From Maylandia zebra (taxonomy: Eukaryota; Chordata; Actinopteri; Cichliformes; Cichlidae), in assembly GCF_041146795.1 (NCBI RefSeq), contig NC_135187.1, positions 18,193,056 through 18,257,055 on the forward strand: a stretch of DNA of 64,000 bases, written 5' to 3'. Shown here piece by piece: positions 12,529-24,779 of the stretch. Below the pieces are notes generated by a model. The model made no database searches. It was not told where the DNA came from and saw nothing but the letters and a program-made list of their open reading frames with translations. Positions within the stretch are counted from its first letter, which is position 1. The number at the start of each line of letters is the position of its first letter. Position numbers and translations under genes: made by a program.

Positions 12529-15500
12529 TATGGTTGTTTTTATCCTCTGCAGGACGGAGTTTGGCTTCCAGTGTGCTGAGAGAGTCGCAGAGTAGCCACA
12601 TATGCAGAAGAAAGCTGACAGAGGTAATGAGTTTTATCTTTGTTCTTATATTAATAACTAATTCGAGAGAAGCTAAACCTATAACTCGCTCACCTACGTT
12701 TCCCGTATCACTGCGCTGATCTGGTGCTGACAGAAAAGAGGTTAGACCTGAAGCTGGTGCAGTACTGCCCGGGTACTATTCAGCTCCGGAAACCAGCCAG
12801 GTTTTACTAGTGATTTCGGTAATAATGTAGGATCTAAGGGCCCAAAAAGCAAAATCATATTTTGTGTAAGCTTCTTTCAACAAATAAATAAATGCACATG
12901 AGGCAACATTAAAGCCAAGTACACGTGTTCTTATAGTGCAGAAAAAACCGCACTGGCTCTTTAAACGCCTTTAAAACAGCATCCAGGGCTTCATTTCAGT
13001 CGTGCCAGCTTGGGGACAAACTGCTCACATCTATCCAGGAGACATAAAAGATGTTTGGAAGGTGGTCGTTTATTTATTTCTCCACCCTTCCTCCTCCATC
13101 TCTATAAAGAGACTTCCAAGTCTGTGAAGTTCAGCACACCCACCCCCCTCCAGACAGCGAGGTCTTTATGCCCAACTTCACTGAGGGGGAAAAAGAGAAA
13201 AAAGGAAAAAAAAAATCCACATCTGGGACTGCTTTCCTGCCCCAGCCAGACGGGTGAGGGTGTGAGGTGGGGTGTTTGGGGCTGGAGTGGGTGAAGTGTG
13301 GCTTGTTTCATTTCATAAATGGCATCAAGTGTAATAATGTTTTTTTTTAATTTGTTTGCTTCTGAGACCACCTGATTAAAAACACTGATTGCATTTGTCT
13401 TACACACTTTAAGGACAGAAAATTCACTGATCCAGCTTTTCAAGTGTTTGATCTCTTAATATCTTTGGGCATAACTTGTTATTTTAAGGCCAATAAAGTC
13501 TGAAGCTCAGGACAATATTTGCACAGGGCTGCTGTAAGAAAAAAAAAAGTTCTGGAAAGTTCTGCAGTTTGGAAAAAGATGTTGACTCTGCCAAGATGTT
13601 TAAAGGGCTGTGGTGGAGGTTCTGCGCTTGGAGCACTTCCTGCGATTACATTTTCCAACCCAATGTAGTTTTATCCCCCATGACACCACTGCTGTGAAGT
13701 GGTAATGTCAAAAACATCTCTTTTTCCAAAAGATGACTCCGTTCTTTGCATCTTTGTTAGAAAGTCTTCCCCTTAAAATCACATTTAAAACATTTCCTTG
13801 TCACAGTTTTCGCAGAGGTGACAGATTAAAGACGGTTTTTAGAAGCTGGAACAGTTTAAAAAAGATTTTGTAGAGATAACTAAACAATGAAGTCTTTTAT
13901 GTGCAACGTTCGATATATCCAGTGAGGGGGGAGGAGGGGAGCGCCGTGGGTAAAAATTTTAAACACGCCGACTCATAGGTGAATGTTTACATACCTGTCA
14001 AGTACCACTGAGGCAGGCTCAGGTGTTGACAGGTTGACTGTCTAAAGAACGGACAGACCTGTTTCCTTTCCTATGATCTTCCGTCAAGTATGTGTGCAGA
14101 AAAGAGGCTGAATAATTACAGTTTTAAGTAAATGTTGGCATACTGAGCAGAAAAGGCGTGGCGAGTTTAACTTGAAGTTCAAAGAAAACAATCCTGTCTA
14201 GTTTTTGGTTTAGACAGAGAATCCAAACTTCTTTTCAAAAATAATGTGTTCAAAATGTGGATTTTGTGATTATATTTGGGTTATAGTCCATCCCGCAAGC
14301 CAATTATAGACCAAACAATCTGAGTTTGTTCACTTACATTCCTCAAATTGAATTCTACCAAATGTGAAGTTGTTTTAGTTACTTAGCTAAATGTTCAAAA
14401 TACCAGATTGATAGAAGCAGCTCAATGTGAACTATCGGTAAACATGTAAATATGCATTAGTATACAGTCATGTGATAAAGAGGGTTTACACAGTTGTGCA
14501 GGAAAACTAAGTCCACACTTACCGCTTCCGTAGGAATTATGCAGCAGCCGGGAGCTGCCAATTAAATGCATTTGATTAACTGATCAAGAGAGTTTGAGCA
14601 CCTCTAAAAACAGATGTTTGGCCGGTTTGCTGGTCTGGAGCATTCAGGTGTGTTTTAACACAATGCCAAGGAGGAAAAATGTCATCAGTGATCTTAAAGA
14701 AACTTAATTGTTGATGTCCATCCATCTGGGAGGAGTTAAAAGGCCATTTCCAAACAGTTTAAGTTCATCATTCTACAGCTAATGGAAAACATTTAAGCTA
14801 GCTGTCAATCTTCCCAGGAGTGGATGCCTCAGCATATTCACCCCAAAGTCAGACTGTTCAGTGCTCAGAGAAAAGCCCAAAAACTTAGTTAACATGTTAA
14901 ATGTTACAGCTCATGACAGTACAATTAGAAAAAGACTGAAAAAGACTGGCTTGTCTGGAAGTGTTTCCAGGAGAAATGCTCTTCTTTGTAAAAAGGTTGC
15001 ACAACTTAGGTTTGCAAAGTTGGACCTCAAAAAACTGCAAGACTTCTGGAAAAATGTCCTTTGGACGGATGAGACCAAAGTGGAAATGTTTGACCATAAA
15101 GCACAACATCACATTTGGAGAAAACCAAACTCAGCATATCAGCACAAACACCTCACACCAACTTTCAAGCACGGTGGTGGAGGGGGGATGGTTTGGGCTT
15201 GTTTTGCAGCCACAGGACTCACCACTTTGCAGTCATCGAGTTAACCCTGAATTCCTCTGAATACCAAAGTATTCTAGATTCAAATGTGTGGCCACATGTC
15301 TGAGAGGTAAAGCTTGGCCAAAACTACAACGATCCCCAAAACATCAGCAAACAGAAAGGCTGAAAAAAAAAAAAATTGAGGTCATGCATAGGACCCTCAA
15401 TGAACTGAAGCAATGCTGTAAAGAAGAGTTGGCCAAAATTCCTCCATAACAATGTGAGAGACCACTGAAGTGGTTCTACAGGCTATTAGGTGTGGACCTA

Positions 15501-17634
15501 GTTGCATAGATGTGCATCAGCTACACATTAGTGAAATGAACTCAAGCTGCTCACTGAAATCAGGATGGGTCCATGGACTGACGGGTGATGCCGCCTTCTC
15601 TCATCAAAGCTTCACTGCAGGCAGAGCGTGGCAGGATACGCTGGGTGTGTTGCCTGCATCTGAACACGAATGCGGGTGTGCAGACATGCCCACAAATTAT
15701 CACTCCCTGTGTTGCTCAACTGCATCTGCTGAAGCATCAGTGTGACACGGGTGAGGGACATGTTGGCAGATAAGAGGCTTTTTGTTCCTGTCTTCTTTTG
15801 TTTTGCACTGGAAGACTAAAGCAGAAAAAGATTAATTTTCTTGAAGTATTATTTATTCGATATTTTTCAAGTAACAGAAATTGATCCAAGTCCTTTCATC
15901 AACCCTGTCTGCTGTAGGATTTGAAAATATGTGTAAATGCATATAAGTATATAATGGATTTAGAGGATTTAAAGTAAGCTGACTTATAACAGTCAACACA
16001 TATACAGTGTGTCTAAACCTAAACCTGAAGTGCAAAGAGGTCCAGCCAAGACTCAGGATTTAAGTGAGCGTTTTCATCTTCGTGTATTTATGCAAGAAAG
16101 CATGCGAAAAGATGTCAACCATTCAAAAACATGCGGGTAAACCGGCTTTCTTCTTCTTTGCAGTGCCGTATGTTTGTGTGTTTAAACGTGTGCAAAGTAA
16201 GCCAAAAGTATTCATGCCACTGCTTTGTGTTTTGGGGTTCATAAAAAGGAAAAATGCACAGATTATTCAACATTGCTCACATCTGGAGATCCATCTTCAC
16301 ACTCACGGGACAAGAAAATCACTTAATTGCTTCCTCCCGCTCTTAAATGTGTCCTCTGATAATTTACACTCTTGACTCTTTTCACAGAACTTGTATGTGG
16401 AATTGAGGAAAAGCACTTCTGATCATAACTGCGACATGAAGGGTGAGTGGGCGATCACACGTCATCCTGTTTCCCGTCTAAGGTCTTTAAAGGTTTAATT
16501 GTTTAGTGAATGTCATCGGGTTTTATCCACTTAAACGAAACAATGGAAATAGTTCATATAAGTCTAAGACAGAGCCTTACATGAGTAATCAGAAAGATAC
16601 AAGATAGACCGCAATAATTTTAAGTACCCATAAACTGTGAGTCTGTTAAAAAAGAGAATTATGATGCATTTTTGTGCTGTTTAGTGGTTCAGCCACCAGA
16701 AGAAGAGAAGACGCCCGATAAAGGGACCAATTTTCACTTCAAGTGCAAGAAGGAAACAAAGAGGAGCAGCAGCCGTGCTGCTGTGAGTGAGGTAACTGGT
16801 AACCTCGTTATTTGATATTCAAATAACGTTATAATATAGTATAATTGTAGCAACTGGTGTGTACTCAGATTTTGGTTTTTCCAAGACTGGTGGGGTTGGG
16901 TGCCGGGACTTCGTGGAGTTTTCTAGTAAAACATGATGAGACGACGACTCCTGACTGTGAAGAAGTCTCGCAGAAAAAGCTGCATAAACACCCATTTTTA
17001 AATATGTATTCTTGAAATGAACTAAACTAACCTGATAAAACATGTTATCTTATCAGGTTGGTTGCAGGCTGTTATGGAGGATTTTGCTATTATAAAGGGG
17101 CTGTAATGTTCTCAGTGGCCAATTTGTTTTTTTTAGCCATTTAAGTGCTTATATTTATTGAGACAATCACATGGGAGCAACTCATGTGATTGTTAGAGAG
17201 AGATGGGTATTTCAGAAACTGCTGATCTGCTGGGATTTTCCCACATGCTCATCTCTAGGCCTTGTAGAAGTTTTTGATTTTGGGGTCAGAGGAGAATGGC
17301 CAGTTTGCTTTGAGCTGATAGGAAGGCAACAGTAGTTCAAATAACCAGTCATATGCAGAAGAGCATCTCTGAGCATCTCTGAACTGTGAAGGGCTACAGC
17401 AGCAGAAGACCACACCGGGTGCCACTCCTATCAGCTGAGAACAGGAAACTGTGAAAGCGTAGCTCCATCCTGCCTTTTGTCAGTAGTTCAGGCTGCTTGT
17501 GGTGTAATAGTGTGGGGATATTTTGTCAATATGGCCAAAACCTCTGAAGAATGTTTTCAGCACTTGTTGAATCTGTGCCATGAAGAATTAAAGCATCTCT
17601 GAAAGCAAAAGGGAGTGTAATAGTAAGGTGTACC

Positions 17635-17669
<35 letters not shown>

Positions 17670-18392
17670 TGTCTCATGAGTGTAAAGTTACAGTACATAT
17701 ACATATAATAAGCAAATACACATATTACTGTAAATGACAAACTATGGCATCAGTATTATTCTGACAGCATGTTCGCATGTGAACACAGGGCATGGAGGGT
17801 AACGTGCAGCCTGGAGACGACTCTCAGCAGGAGTGGACCTTCACATTGTACAATTTTGACAACACAGATGAGGTCAAGAAAGAGGTAAGAGAGGGGTTTT
17901 TGTTTTTGCTGCTGACATATTTCAGATGTAAAATGTCTCTGTATGCAGTGTGTATATCTGTGTTCTGCAGGACATGTCCAGCCTGATGCACTCCGTGTTT
18001 GAGGTTTTAAAGACATCGGTGAAGCAACCTTGCAGTGGTACAAGGCCCCTCAGGATCAAGCTAGCTGTAACTTCCTCACATTATCCAAACAAGAGCTCAA
18101 ACACAGGTACGTGTTATTGTGATTTTTAGGATTTAAGGACCCAAAACTAAACAGTTCATGACCGTCAAGATTTTAATAAGCTTCTAAACTGTCAGCAATG
18201 CCAACATCCTGCACTCACTGAAAACAGATGCAGAGCAGGAGCAGAGTGGATCTCAGGAAGCTGGACGTCCAATGAGAAGGCTCTTCTGTGTGGATGAAAA
18301 CAAAGAGCGCAGAAAGCACTACCAGGATCTAGCTGGCATTGAAAATTATGCCTCCAAGTTTGACAATGCAGGTATCATAAAAGCTCCATTAA

Positions 18393-18428
<36 letters not shown>

Positions 18429-18919
18429 GTCCGTCCGTCCGTCTTCTGGAAAATACACTTAAGGGTTTTTTCCTTCTGTTTTTTTTTTTTTTTTTAGACT
18501 CACCTCCTCTTCAGCACCATCTAGTGGTGCACTGTGAGAACACTGTGCATTCTGAGTCACCTCAAGACCTCCGTGTTGTTTACTCCTTGAGAAGCAGATC
18601 CATGTGTGATAGGACCAGAGCTGAGAGAAAGTCCTGCAGGTTGCATGGCCGGCATCCTGCTTCGTGGTGCCATCCTACCCAGACTCTCCTTCGAGCCTCC
18701 CAGAGCCTCCCGCGTCGCTCCCACAGCAGGAAGCTTCATTCCACGGTACAATATTCTGCCTCGCCCCATACACACGCTGGCTTCCAGGCACAGCCAGGAC
18801 AAGACAGGGAGACGTTTTACAGCCTTCAGCCTTCCTTTGGTGTCCCGCTGGCCCAGAGACATGAGCACCATCACTTCCATGAGCATCATCACCATCATCA
18901 CCACTACCACCCATCATAA
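12281..18919 (+). CDS. nkd2: Naked cuticle homolog (nkd2/nkd3-like), Wnt pathway regulator
   Basis: Nine coding exons join in frame: 12281-12305, 12410-12436, 12553-12623, 16388-16442, 16685-16791, 17789-17884, 17971-18106, 18228-18371 and 18498-18919, giving 360 residues. Known NKD proteins are about 450-470, so this one is short. NKD proteins bind Dishevelled and dampen Wnt signalling at membranes. MGKFQSKH at the N-terminus has the Gly2 expected for myristoylation. A single EF-hand region begins at residue 110 (EWTFTLYNFDN), with loop 117-128 degenerate. Conserved FCVDENKERRKHYQDLAGIENY follows near residue 255, and the protein ends with the family His-rich tail (HEHHHFHEHHHHHHHYHPS). The family is certain; the paralog is not. 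Adjacency to lrrc14b, linked to NKD2 in human, supports nkd2, while the divergence would also suit a fish-specific paralog. Intron 3 (3.8 kb) contains a dead Tc1 element. Confidence 0.9.
12492..12522 (+). repeat. 31-nt T tract ahead of nkd exon 3
   Basis: Homopolymer ending 30 nt before the acceptor AG at 12551-12552. It may serve as an extended polypyrimidine tract. Confidence 0.9.
14470..15500 (+). mobile_element. Decayed Tc1-like transposon, copy B (intron 3 of nkd)
   Basis: A transposase start MPRRKNVISDLKET is readable from 14662 but ends at once in a stop. Homology resumes in the 127-codon frame at 14861-15244, which includes a helix-turn-helix remnant (HDSTIRKRLKKTGLSGSVSRR), the catalytic motif FWKNVLWTDETKVEMF and a Gly-rich GGGGGMVWACFAATG segment. 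Further downstream sequence around 15245-15480 matches the same element type in broken frames. It belongs to the same family as the copies at 3475-4250 and 33010-34700. Multiple stops and shifts show it is inactive. Confidence 0.85.
17200..17640 (+). mobile_element. Internally deleted Tc1/mariner-like element
   Basis: Starts with a TATTTCAGAAACTGCTGATC block, continues with GGTCAGAGGAGAATGGCCAG and AGCAGAAGACCACACCGGGT, jumps to the distal AATATGGCCAAAACCTCTGA block and ends in AAGGTGTACCTAATAA. This order matches a common fish Tc1/mariner-type element from which the catalytic centre has been deleted. It lies in intron 5 of the nkd gene. An inverted relative lies at 41150-41600. Confidence 0.75.
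17636..17668 (+). repeat. (TAA)n microsatellite
   Basis: Tandem TAA directly at the right end of the Tc1/mariner-like element, apparently grown from its CCTAATAA terminus. Confidence 0.95.
18396..18442 (+). repeat. (GT)n followed by (CCGT)n in nkd intron 8
   Basis: About 15 GT units followed by four CCGT units, beginning 24 nt after the exon 8 splice donor. With a T tract next to the acceptor, simple repeats make up much of this 126-nt intron. Confidence 0.95.
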
Positions 18920-19573
18920 CCTCATGTAATACACATCATATAAGACAGGTAAGAGCAGCTTAGTAATATTTTAGCTTAGTCTTCACCTTATTCTGGATTT
19001 TCTTTTCTCATCAGTGCCCCAATACAGATATTATAATGTCAAATGTGAGACACATGCAATAAAGTTGTTTAGACTGTTATTATTTATATGAGGATGGCTC
19101 TGTTAGTACAGGGGCAGTGACCACAGTATCTCCCCTGACAAAAATCCTCAGTTGCACAACAATGCCCTGCAAGCATGCACCTCTATGTTGTACAAAGTAG
19201 TTTGGTTGGAAAAGAATAGCAGATACATAAAATGAAGTACATGATGGCAAAATAGTTAAACCTGTGTTTAAACGCCAAACATTTGGTGTGCTGTGAGGAG
19301 GAAAGTGAAGCTTCTCGTGAGGATTCAGATGTTGTTCCTGCTAATCTGTCTGGCAAAAGTTGCAAATAGAAACCACGTCCAGCGAAGGACGTGAGACAGC
19401 TGTTGCTATTTATAACCTCAACCCTCTTACTTACCCTCTGTGCCTCTCTCCTGCCTCACCAGAGCAAAACACCCAGAGAGACAGCAACAGAAGATACCAA
19501 CGGAGCAGCAGCTACAAAAGAGACAAGACGCTGAATCAAATACATACCAACACACACAAAAAAAACTAAAGAC
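18920..19573. other. Spacer between nkd and lrrc14b
   Basis: Holds the nkd 3' untranslated region, with AATAAA at 19058-19063, and the presumed promoter and 5' leader of lrrc14b. I see no repeat family and no further gene. Confidence 0.5.
19058..19063 (+). terminator. Polyadenylation signal of the nkd gene
   Basis: AATAAA 139 nt after the stop codon at 18917-18919, followed by a GT/T-rich stretch. Confidence 0.65.
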
Positions 19574-21983
19574 ATGAAGTCCCTGCGATTCCTTGCTGCT
19601 GAGGGCTTCATTCAGGCTGGTGCGAGAACTCTGGAAAACCTCACCTGTGTGTCTTTTAACCTCTACCCACTTCTCTTCAAGGCCTGCTACCTCCACGAGC
19701 AGGCTGAGGTGCTGCATGCTTTGGTCCAGATGTGGCCTCTTCCTGAACTCAACCTACAAAGACTTCTGGGAAAGACAGCCGACTGTCAGTTAGACCTCAC
19801 ATCTCGCACCTGCCGGCTTTGTCTGGAAGCAATTCTCAACGGCCTAAAGGTACCAAACCACCCACCTTGAATGTACCCCTAATCATTTTCATTTCAGTTG
19901 CATTTCTGTTGTCATTGCCTTAAAACACTCATGAATAGTCACCTTTAATGTAATATTCTCTTGTTTTCTAAGGATTATGTGCTGTCTCCCCCGAGAACAT
20001 ATGCCAAGAGCCTTCACACGGTGGACCTGACTGCCCTTAAGGACACTGAGCATCAGGCCTGCCCTTGTAAATCCACCCTGGGTCGATGGGCAAGAACCCA
20101 GCTCCTGACAAAACTGTGCTACGAGACCATGGTGGCCATGCAAGATATGGACGTGTCCCAATCTGCCTTTGAAACATCTGTTGATGTCCGTCTGAACGGC
20201 TTCGTCACAGGCCGCAACTACGAGCTGGTAGCTCAGGCCTTCCTGCTCCTCCGTTACTGTCCCCTGAAGCTTCGCTTTGTTAGTTTTAGGGCGGATTCTC
20301 TCACTCTCAAGCAGCTGTTCTATGTTCTTCGCCTAGCAGAGCCAGAGTCCATCACAAAGCTGGAGGTGGTGCACAATATTCCTCTAGAGGCCTCACACCT
20401 GGAGGTGCTGCTGTCCAGGGTGGAATTCCCCAAATTACAGTCTCTGACCCTGCCAGCCAGCGCCCTGGATGTCAGGAGGCTCGGCTCTGACGACGAGGAT
20501 CTGCTGGCCACCATTGGCAACCTGCTGGCACGACTGAGCAGCCTCACTGAGCTCTATGTTGGTTTTTCTACTCTCACTGGACACCTGCGGAGACTGCTAA
20601 AGTGAGTACAAGCACAGCAATAAAGAGACAGACAACAAGGTGCCCTAAGTTTGTCTATTCATGTAATGCATGCTGATTGTAGACCTGATCAGCAACAACA
20701 CCAAGAGCTTTAACACAGCTCAAAATACCCACCTTTAACCTTTGTCAATTGTACAACAGTGGAAGGTATTCTGTTGTTAAAATTGCTGATGTGGTGCCAG
20801 TGCGAGGACAGGTGGCTGCAGGACAAAGACCCGCTGGGTATTCTTCACCTTCAAATGGAAATAGAACAGGAGCGAGTATGCACAGTATAGATTTTGTAAT
20901 GTAAAATGTTTTGATGCTCAATAAACAAGGTGTAGATGAGCAAAAGCTTGCAGCACATTGTTCATAAAATTAACAAATAAGTGAGCAAAGACTTTGACAA
21001 AAGATTGAATTTGCGTTTACAAAGATGTACAGATGGGTGACCAACCAACATAATGAAAAACATTTTCATACTGATGAAGTGGATCTCTACGTCCTTCACT
21101 GATTTAACGTAACACTTCCGTCTAAGGAAAACGTGCCAGCCTGTAGTGTATAAGAGCCATGAGTGTTCTCTTTTATCCTTTGTCACCTGTTAGCTGTACC
21201 TTTTTAAGCATTTCCTGTACCGCTCCTGTTTGACTACAAATGTCTACCTCTATTAGCATTTCATACCAGAGTCATTTTTATTCTCCCTTGTTTCCTTCTC
21301 ACAGTCCTCTCAACACACCTCTACTATGCTTGGAGTTGGCCAACTGCTGCCTGAACCGTGTAGACATGACCTACCTGGCCAACAGTCTCCACAGTGAGAC
21401 CCTGGTTCACCTTGACATCAGTGGACACAACCTCTTTGACTCTTTCTCCACCCCTGTACACAAATTGCTTAGCAGGAGTTCGGGAACTCTGGCGAGATTG
21501 GCTCTCGAGGAGTGCAACATAAAGGACGAGCACATGGACGCTTTCACTAATGCTCTGGCTTGCTGTCAGCAACTGGAGGAGCTCAGACTTATGGGAAACC
21601 CTCTGACATCTGTTGCCCTGCTTAGGTTATTCTCCACTCTATCTGTAGGGTTTCCCAAGTTAAGGTACATAGAGGCACCTGTGCCCCGTGAATGTTACGC
21701 AGATGATGTCACGTATCCTCTGGACGATTCGGTCTTGCTGCGTTACAACACGGAGCTGTTTCAGGAGATCAGGATCCAGCTGATGGCCATCCTGGAAAGA
21801 GCAGATAGAGATGGGGTGGAAGTGTGCACCCCCATCATGGGGGCCTACGATCCAGACATCAATGAAACTAGTAATGAGCTAGGGGTGTCCATGTTGAAAT
21901 CTTTTAACGCCGTCATCGGCACTTTTATAGGTACGATAACCGATGTGAACAACAGGAGATCCCAGACTTGGAAAGACGATTGA
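19574..21983 (+). CDS. lrrc14b: Leucine-rich repeat-containing protein 14B
   Basis: Three coding exons, 19574-19849, 19973-20601 and 21305-21983, give 527 residues, close to the mammalian length. The protein belongs to the PRAME/LRRC14 family of irregular leucine-rich-repeat proteins. The start [12 protein letters not shown], the [18 protein letters not shown] block, a [16 protein letters not shown] segment, [20 protein letters not shown] and the C-terminal [12 protein letters not shown] are all family landmarks. The LRR solenoid runs from about residue 190 to 460. LRRC14 relatives act as substrate receptors for cullin ubiquitin ligases; for LRRC14B the function is not established, though mammalian expression is biased to striated muscle. 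The gene ends tail-to-tail with uqcrb. Confidence 0.95.
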
Positions 21984-22341
21984 TTTTTACTGTGACTAGT
22001 CCTGAGCTCAAAGTCTGCTGCTTCATTCAAACCTGTGAAAATGGATCCAGTAAACCAGATTTAACTATAGTTAAGACAGGGATTATGTTAGTGTCAACAA
22101 ATGCTAACTGTTTTCTTCCAGGACTTAATTATATAAAACTAAACAGATGTGCAATGCAGATAGCAACTATAGTGGTTATTGCTAAGATGTTTTATTAGCT
22201 GTATATACAGTGCATGTTGTTTTAATTTATATATTCTTGTTTAAATGCTGTAACTATATTTATAAGCAGCCCAACACTGAAACATGTGACAGATCCTTCT
22301 ATAGTAATTCTGAAACTGTAATTTGTCATATCAATATATCA

Positions 22342-22347
22342 AATAAA
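22342..22347 (+). terminator. Polyadenylation signal of lrrc14b
   Basis: AATAAA about 360 nt past the lrrc14b stop. Confidence 0.6.
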
Positions 22348-22376
22348 TGACAGACATGTTTCAAAATGTACATTTC

Positions 22377-22382
22377 TTTAAT
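22377..22382 (-). terminator. Candidate polyadenylation signal of uqcrb (ATTAAA)
   Basis: TTTAAT on the plus strand reads ATTAAA on the minus strand, about 107 nt past the uqcrb stop. It is a common variant signal. Confidence 0.45.
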
Positions 22383-22488
22383 GAGCACTGTGTTATATAT
22401 GTAGATTACATTTCATGTTAAATATTACACCAGGGGACGACCACGAACCAACCGAAGACTAAGATTAACAGCTGCGAACTGGAATGGT

Positions 22489-24779
22489 CTATTTCTTCAT
22501 CCATTCCTCTTTTTCTTTCCTCTCACGGATCACCTCCTCCAGGTATGGAGTCAGATAGTGGACATCCTGCAGGAAAAACACAAGGCACAATACATGACAT
22601 CAGTAATCAGCAAAGGCTAAAAATCCCACCCTAAACTAAGATAATAATTTTTTTTTCCAAAAACCTCTGTGATAGTTCTGTTTACTTATCTTTCTTTTCC
22701 ACACTTTGACTAAAATTTCATATCTTACACTGAGAATTCACTTAGGACTCATCAGCAGCTATATTCCAGCTGACTGATAAGAGGTGAAATCAATCATAGA
22801 GAGGGTTCTGCACCAACAACATCCTTATGATTACAGTAGTCACTAGCAAACTGGTGCCAGTAGTTTGCAGGGAAGACAACTTGTCTGTGAACATTTGCAA
22901 ACTATTCAATTGGTAGTGAGGAAAGTGTGATACATACCAGGAAAGGAGAATGAAGGCTGTGGCTTTTGAAATGTATTGGTTGCACAACTTTTATCTAGTT
23001 ATAAGTTTGCAGACAAGTTAGCATCCTAAGTGCAAACTACTAGCAACAAAGCAGCACTGCACACCACTTTGCAACCACCTTCAGGCTATGGACTCCCAAC
23101 ACCCTCCAGAAACCAGTCGCCAACCAGTTACAGAATACATACTTGCCCCTAGCAACCAGTGGCTACCAGTTTCAAACCAAGTGCCAAGACCACTCACAAC
23201 CAATCAGGGGATCAGACTTTCCCCAAACAAACAGTGGCTGCCAGACCTGTGCTGACAAATCTTTAGGACTGCATGACTCAAGCCTCAGTGGAAAACTTAA
23301 CAAATAATCACGTCCAATGAAATGACCAACAGAAAAATACTACATCTATCCATGTTAACATTAACACTACATTTTACACTGCACTGAAAATGCTAATTTA
23401 GTCTGTTTGTGTGAAAGCACCTCATCGAATTTTGTCCACTGGTTTTTAGGAAGAATCTGCTGCTTCATAGAGAGATCCAGGGCCCTCTTGATCCTGAACA
23501 TCCTGTCGTTGTACACATTCTCTGGAAGCCTCCTGAGGGCCTCTTTCACATCCAGGTCCTCATGGATCGTGTCATCACGCATTAAACCTGCAACAGAAAA
23601 CCCACAAGCTCAAGACAATCCTGTTTTCATTAGCAAGCTTCGAAACTGGCAACATTTTTAGCTAATGAACTCTGATCATCTTAAATTATTATATTCTGGC
23701 CTTACCAAGTTTGTTGAAGCCACACATGTTGTAATACCATTTACGGAAGCCAACCAGGAGCCTTCCTGTTGCAGCTGTAAAGAAATAGAAAAAAAAAATC
23801 ATGAGAAAGAGACAGAAACAGACAGGATCAGTGAGGATGGAAGGAAAGAAGGAGAACAGTGTTCTAGCCACTTAGTATACATATTTAAGTCAGTCAACTT
23901 TAGTTATGAAGCACATTACAATACAAGATAAGAAAATTATAACTGTATAAATAGGTTTAAATAAAATTAAGCCTGTACAGGTGGCCCTTAATCTTCTTTT
24001 TAATGGTATCAGTAGTGTCACAGATCTAGGGAACCTCAATCTCAAAAGCAGTCTCCTTTCTCTAACCTGGACCAAAGTACCACCAACAATCACTGATCAC
24101 CTGATCAGAGACCTAGTAGTTAAACATGGATGTCTTAGTTAACAAATACAGGGAGAAATCTATCTTGTCATATTTTATTTATCTTACTGAGCTATTTTAG
24201 TATGAGCTGCTGTAACAGTGATTTCCCAACATAAAGTATATGTCATCTTATAAGAGGCAATTAGTCAAATGTGGTGTATGAATATCAGACAACAACCATT
24301 CAACTACGACCACTCAGATGTCATTGTGAGACAGACGTAACTATTCACTGAAGAAAACAAACTTTAACCTCCATAAGCAATGAGCTAACAGCAGTTTGGT
24401 TGATTTCTTACATTTAACTCCAAACGACGGCTGAGCTCTACATCAGTCATTTAGTAAAACACAGTTTTTTTTATTGCGCAACAGGATGGAGGTCTTTGTT
24501 TAATACCATTTATCTTATTTTACCAGCACTGGAGAGCGCTAAGCTAACGCTAGCTGACCAGCACCCGTTAGCATCAGCTAGCACGGGGACACTAGAGGAC
24601 ACAGACTAGTCAAAGGCACCGGAAGGCCTAATTATACTGACAAAGTAAACATAACGACCTGCTGTGAGCAAGAGAATAAAACAGATCTGACCACAGGTTA
24701 AAAACGAGAGGATTAACGAGCATAACCTGGAAATATGAAAAAGGATAGGGGTTAATTTACCTGGTGCCCTCGTCGCCAT
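22489..24779 (-). CDS. uqcrb: Ubiquinol-cytochrome c reductase binding protein (complex III subunit 7)
   Basis: Four coding exons on the minus strand, 24779-24761, 23774-23706, 23587-23421 and 22566-22489, give 110 residues, the usual size. The subunit sits on the matrix side of the mitochondrial cytochrome bc1 complex and helps assembly and quinone-site structure. Conserved features are [20 protein letters not shown] near residue 15, the [20 protein letters not shown] helix, and a basic/acidic tail ending EEWMKK. The first coding exon is only 19 nt (MATRAP plus one base). The start is the only ATG ahead of the donor in frame. Order and orientation relative to mterf3 and ptdss1 agree with human 8q22.1. 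Confidence 0.96.
22780..23260. repeat. Degenerate repeat-like tract in uqcrb intron 3
   Basis: Short variants of GCAACCAGT, CTAGCAA and TTTGCAAAC recur irregularly (for example near 22840-22870, 22895-22905, 23030-23045, 23065-23080 and 23150-23200). This suggests an old interspersed or minisatellite-like repeat. I cannot assign a family. Confidence 0.4.

Larger units (their letters stand above)
21984..22488. other. Convergent 3' regions of lrrc14b and uqcrb
   Basis: 505 nt between the two stop codons. Polyadenylation signals from opposite strands lie only about 30 nt apart, so the transcripts probably meet or overlap. No other element is seen. Confidence 0.6.

Noticed and set aside
18557-18910. 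Met/Val-rich minus-strand frame at the end of nkd
   Set aside because: It is the antisense of the His-rich tail codons (CAT/CAC read as ATG/GTG).
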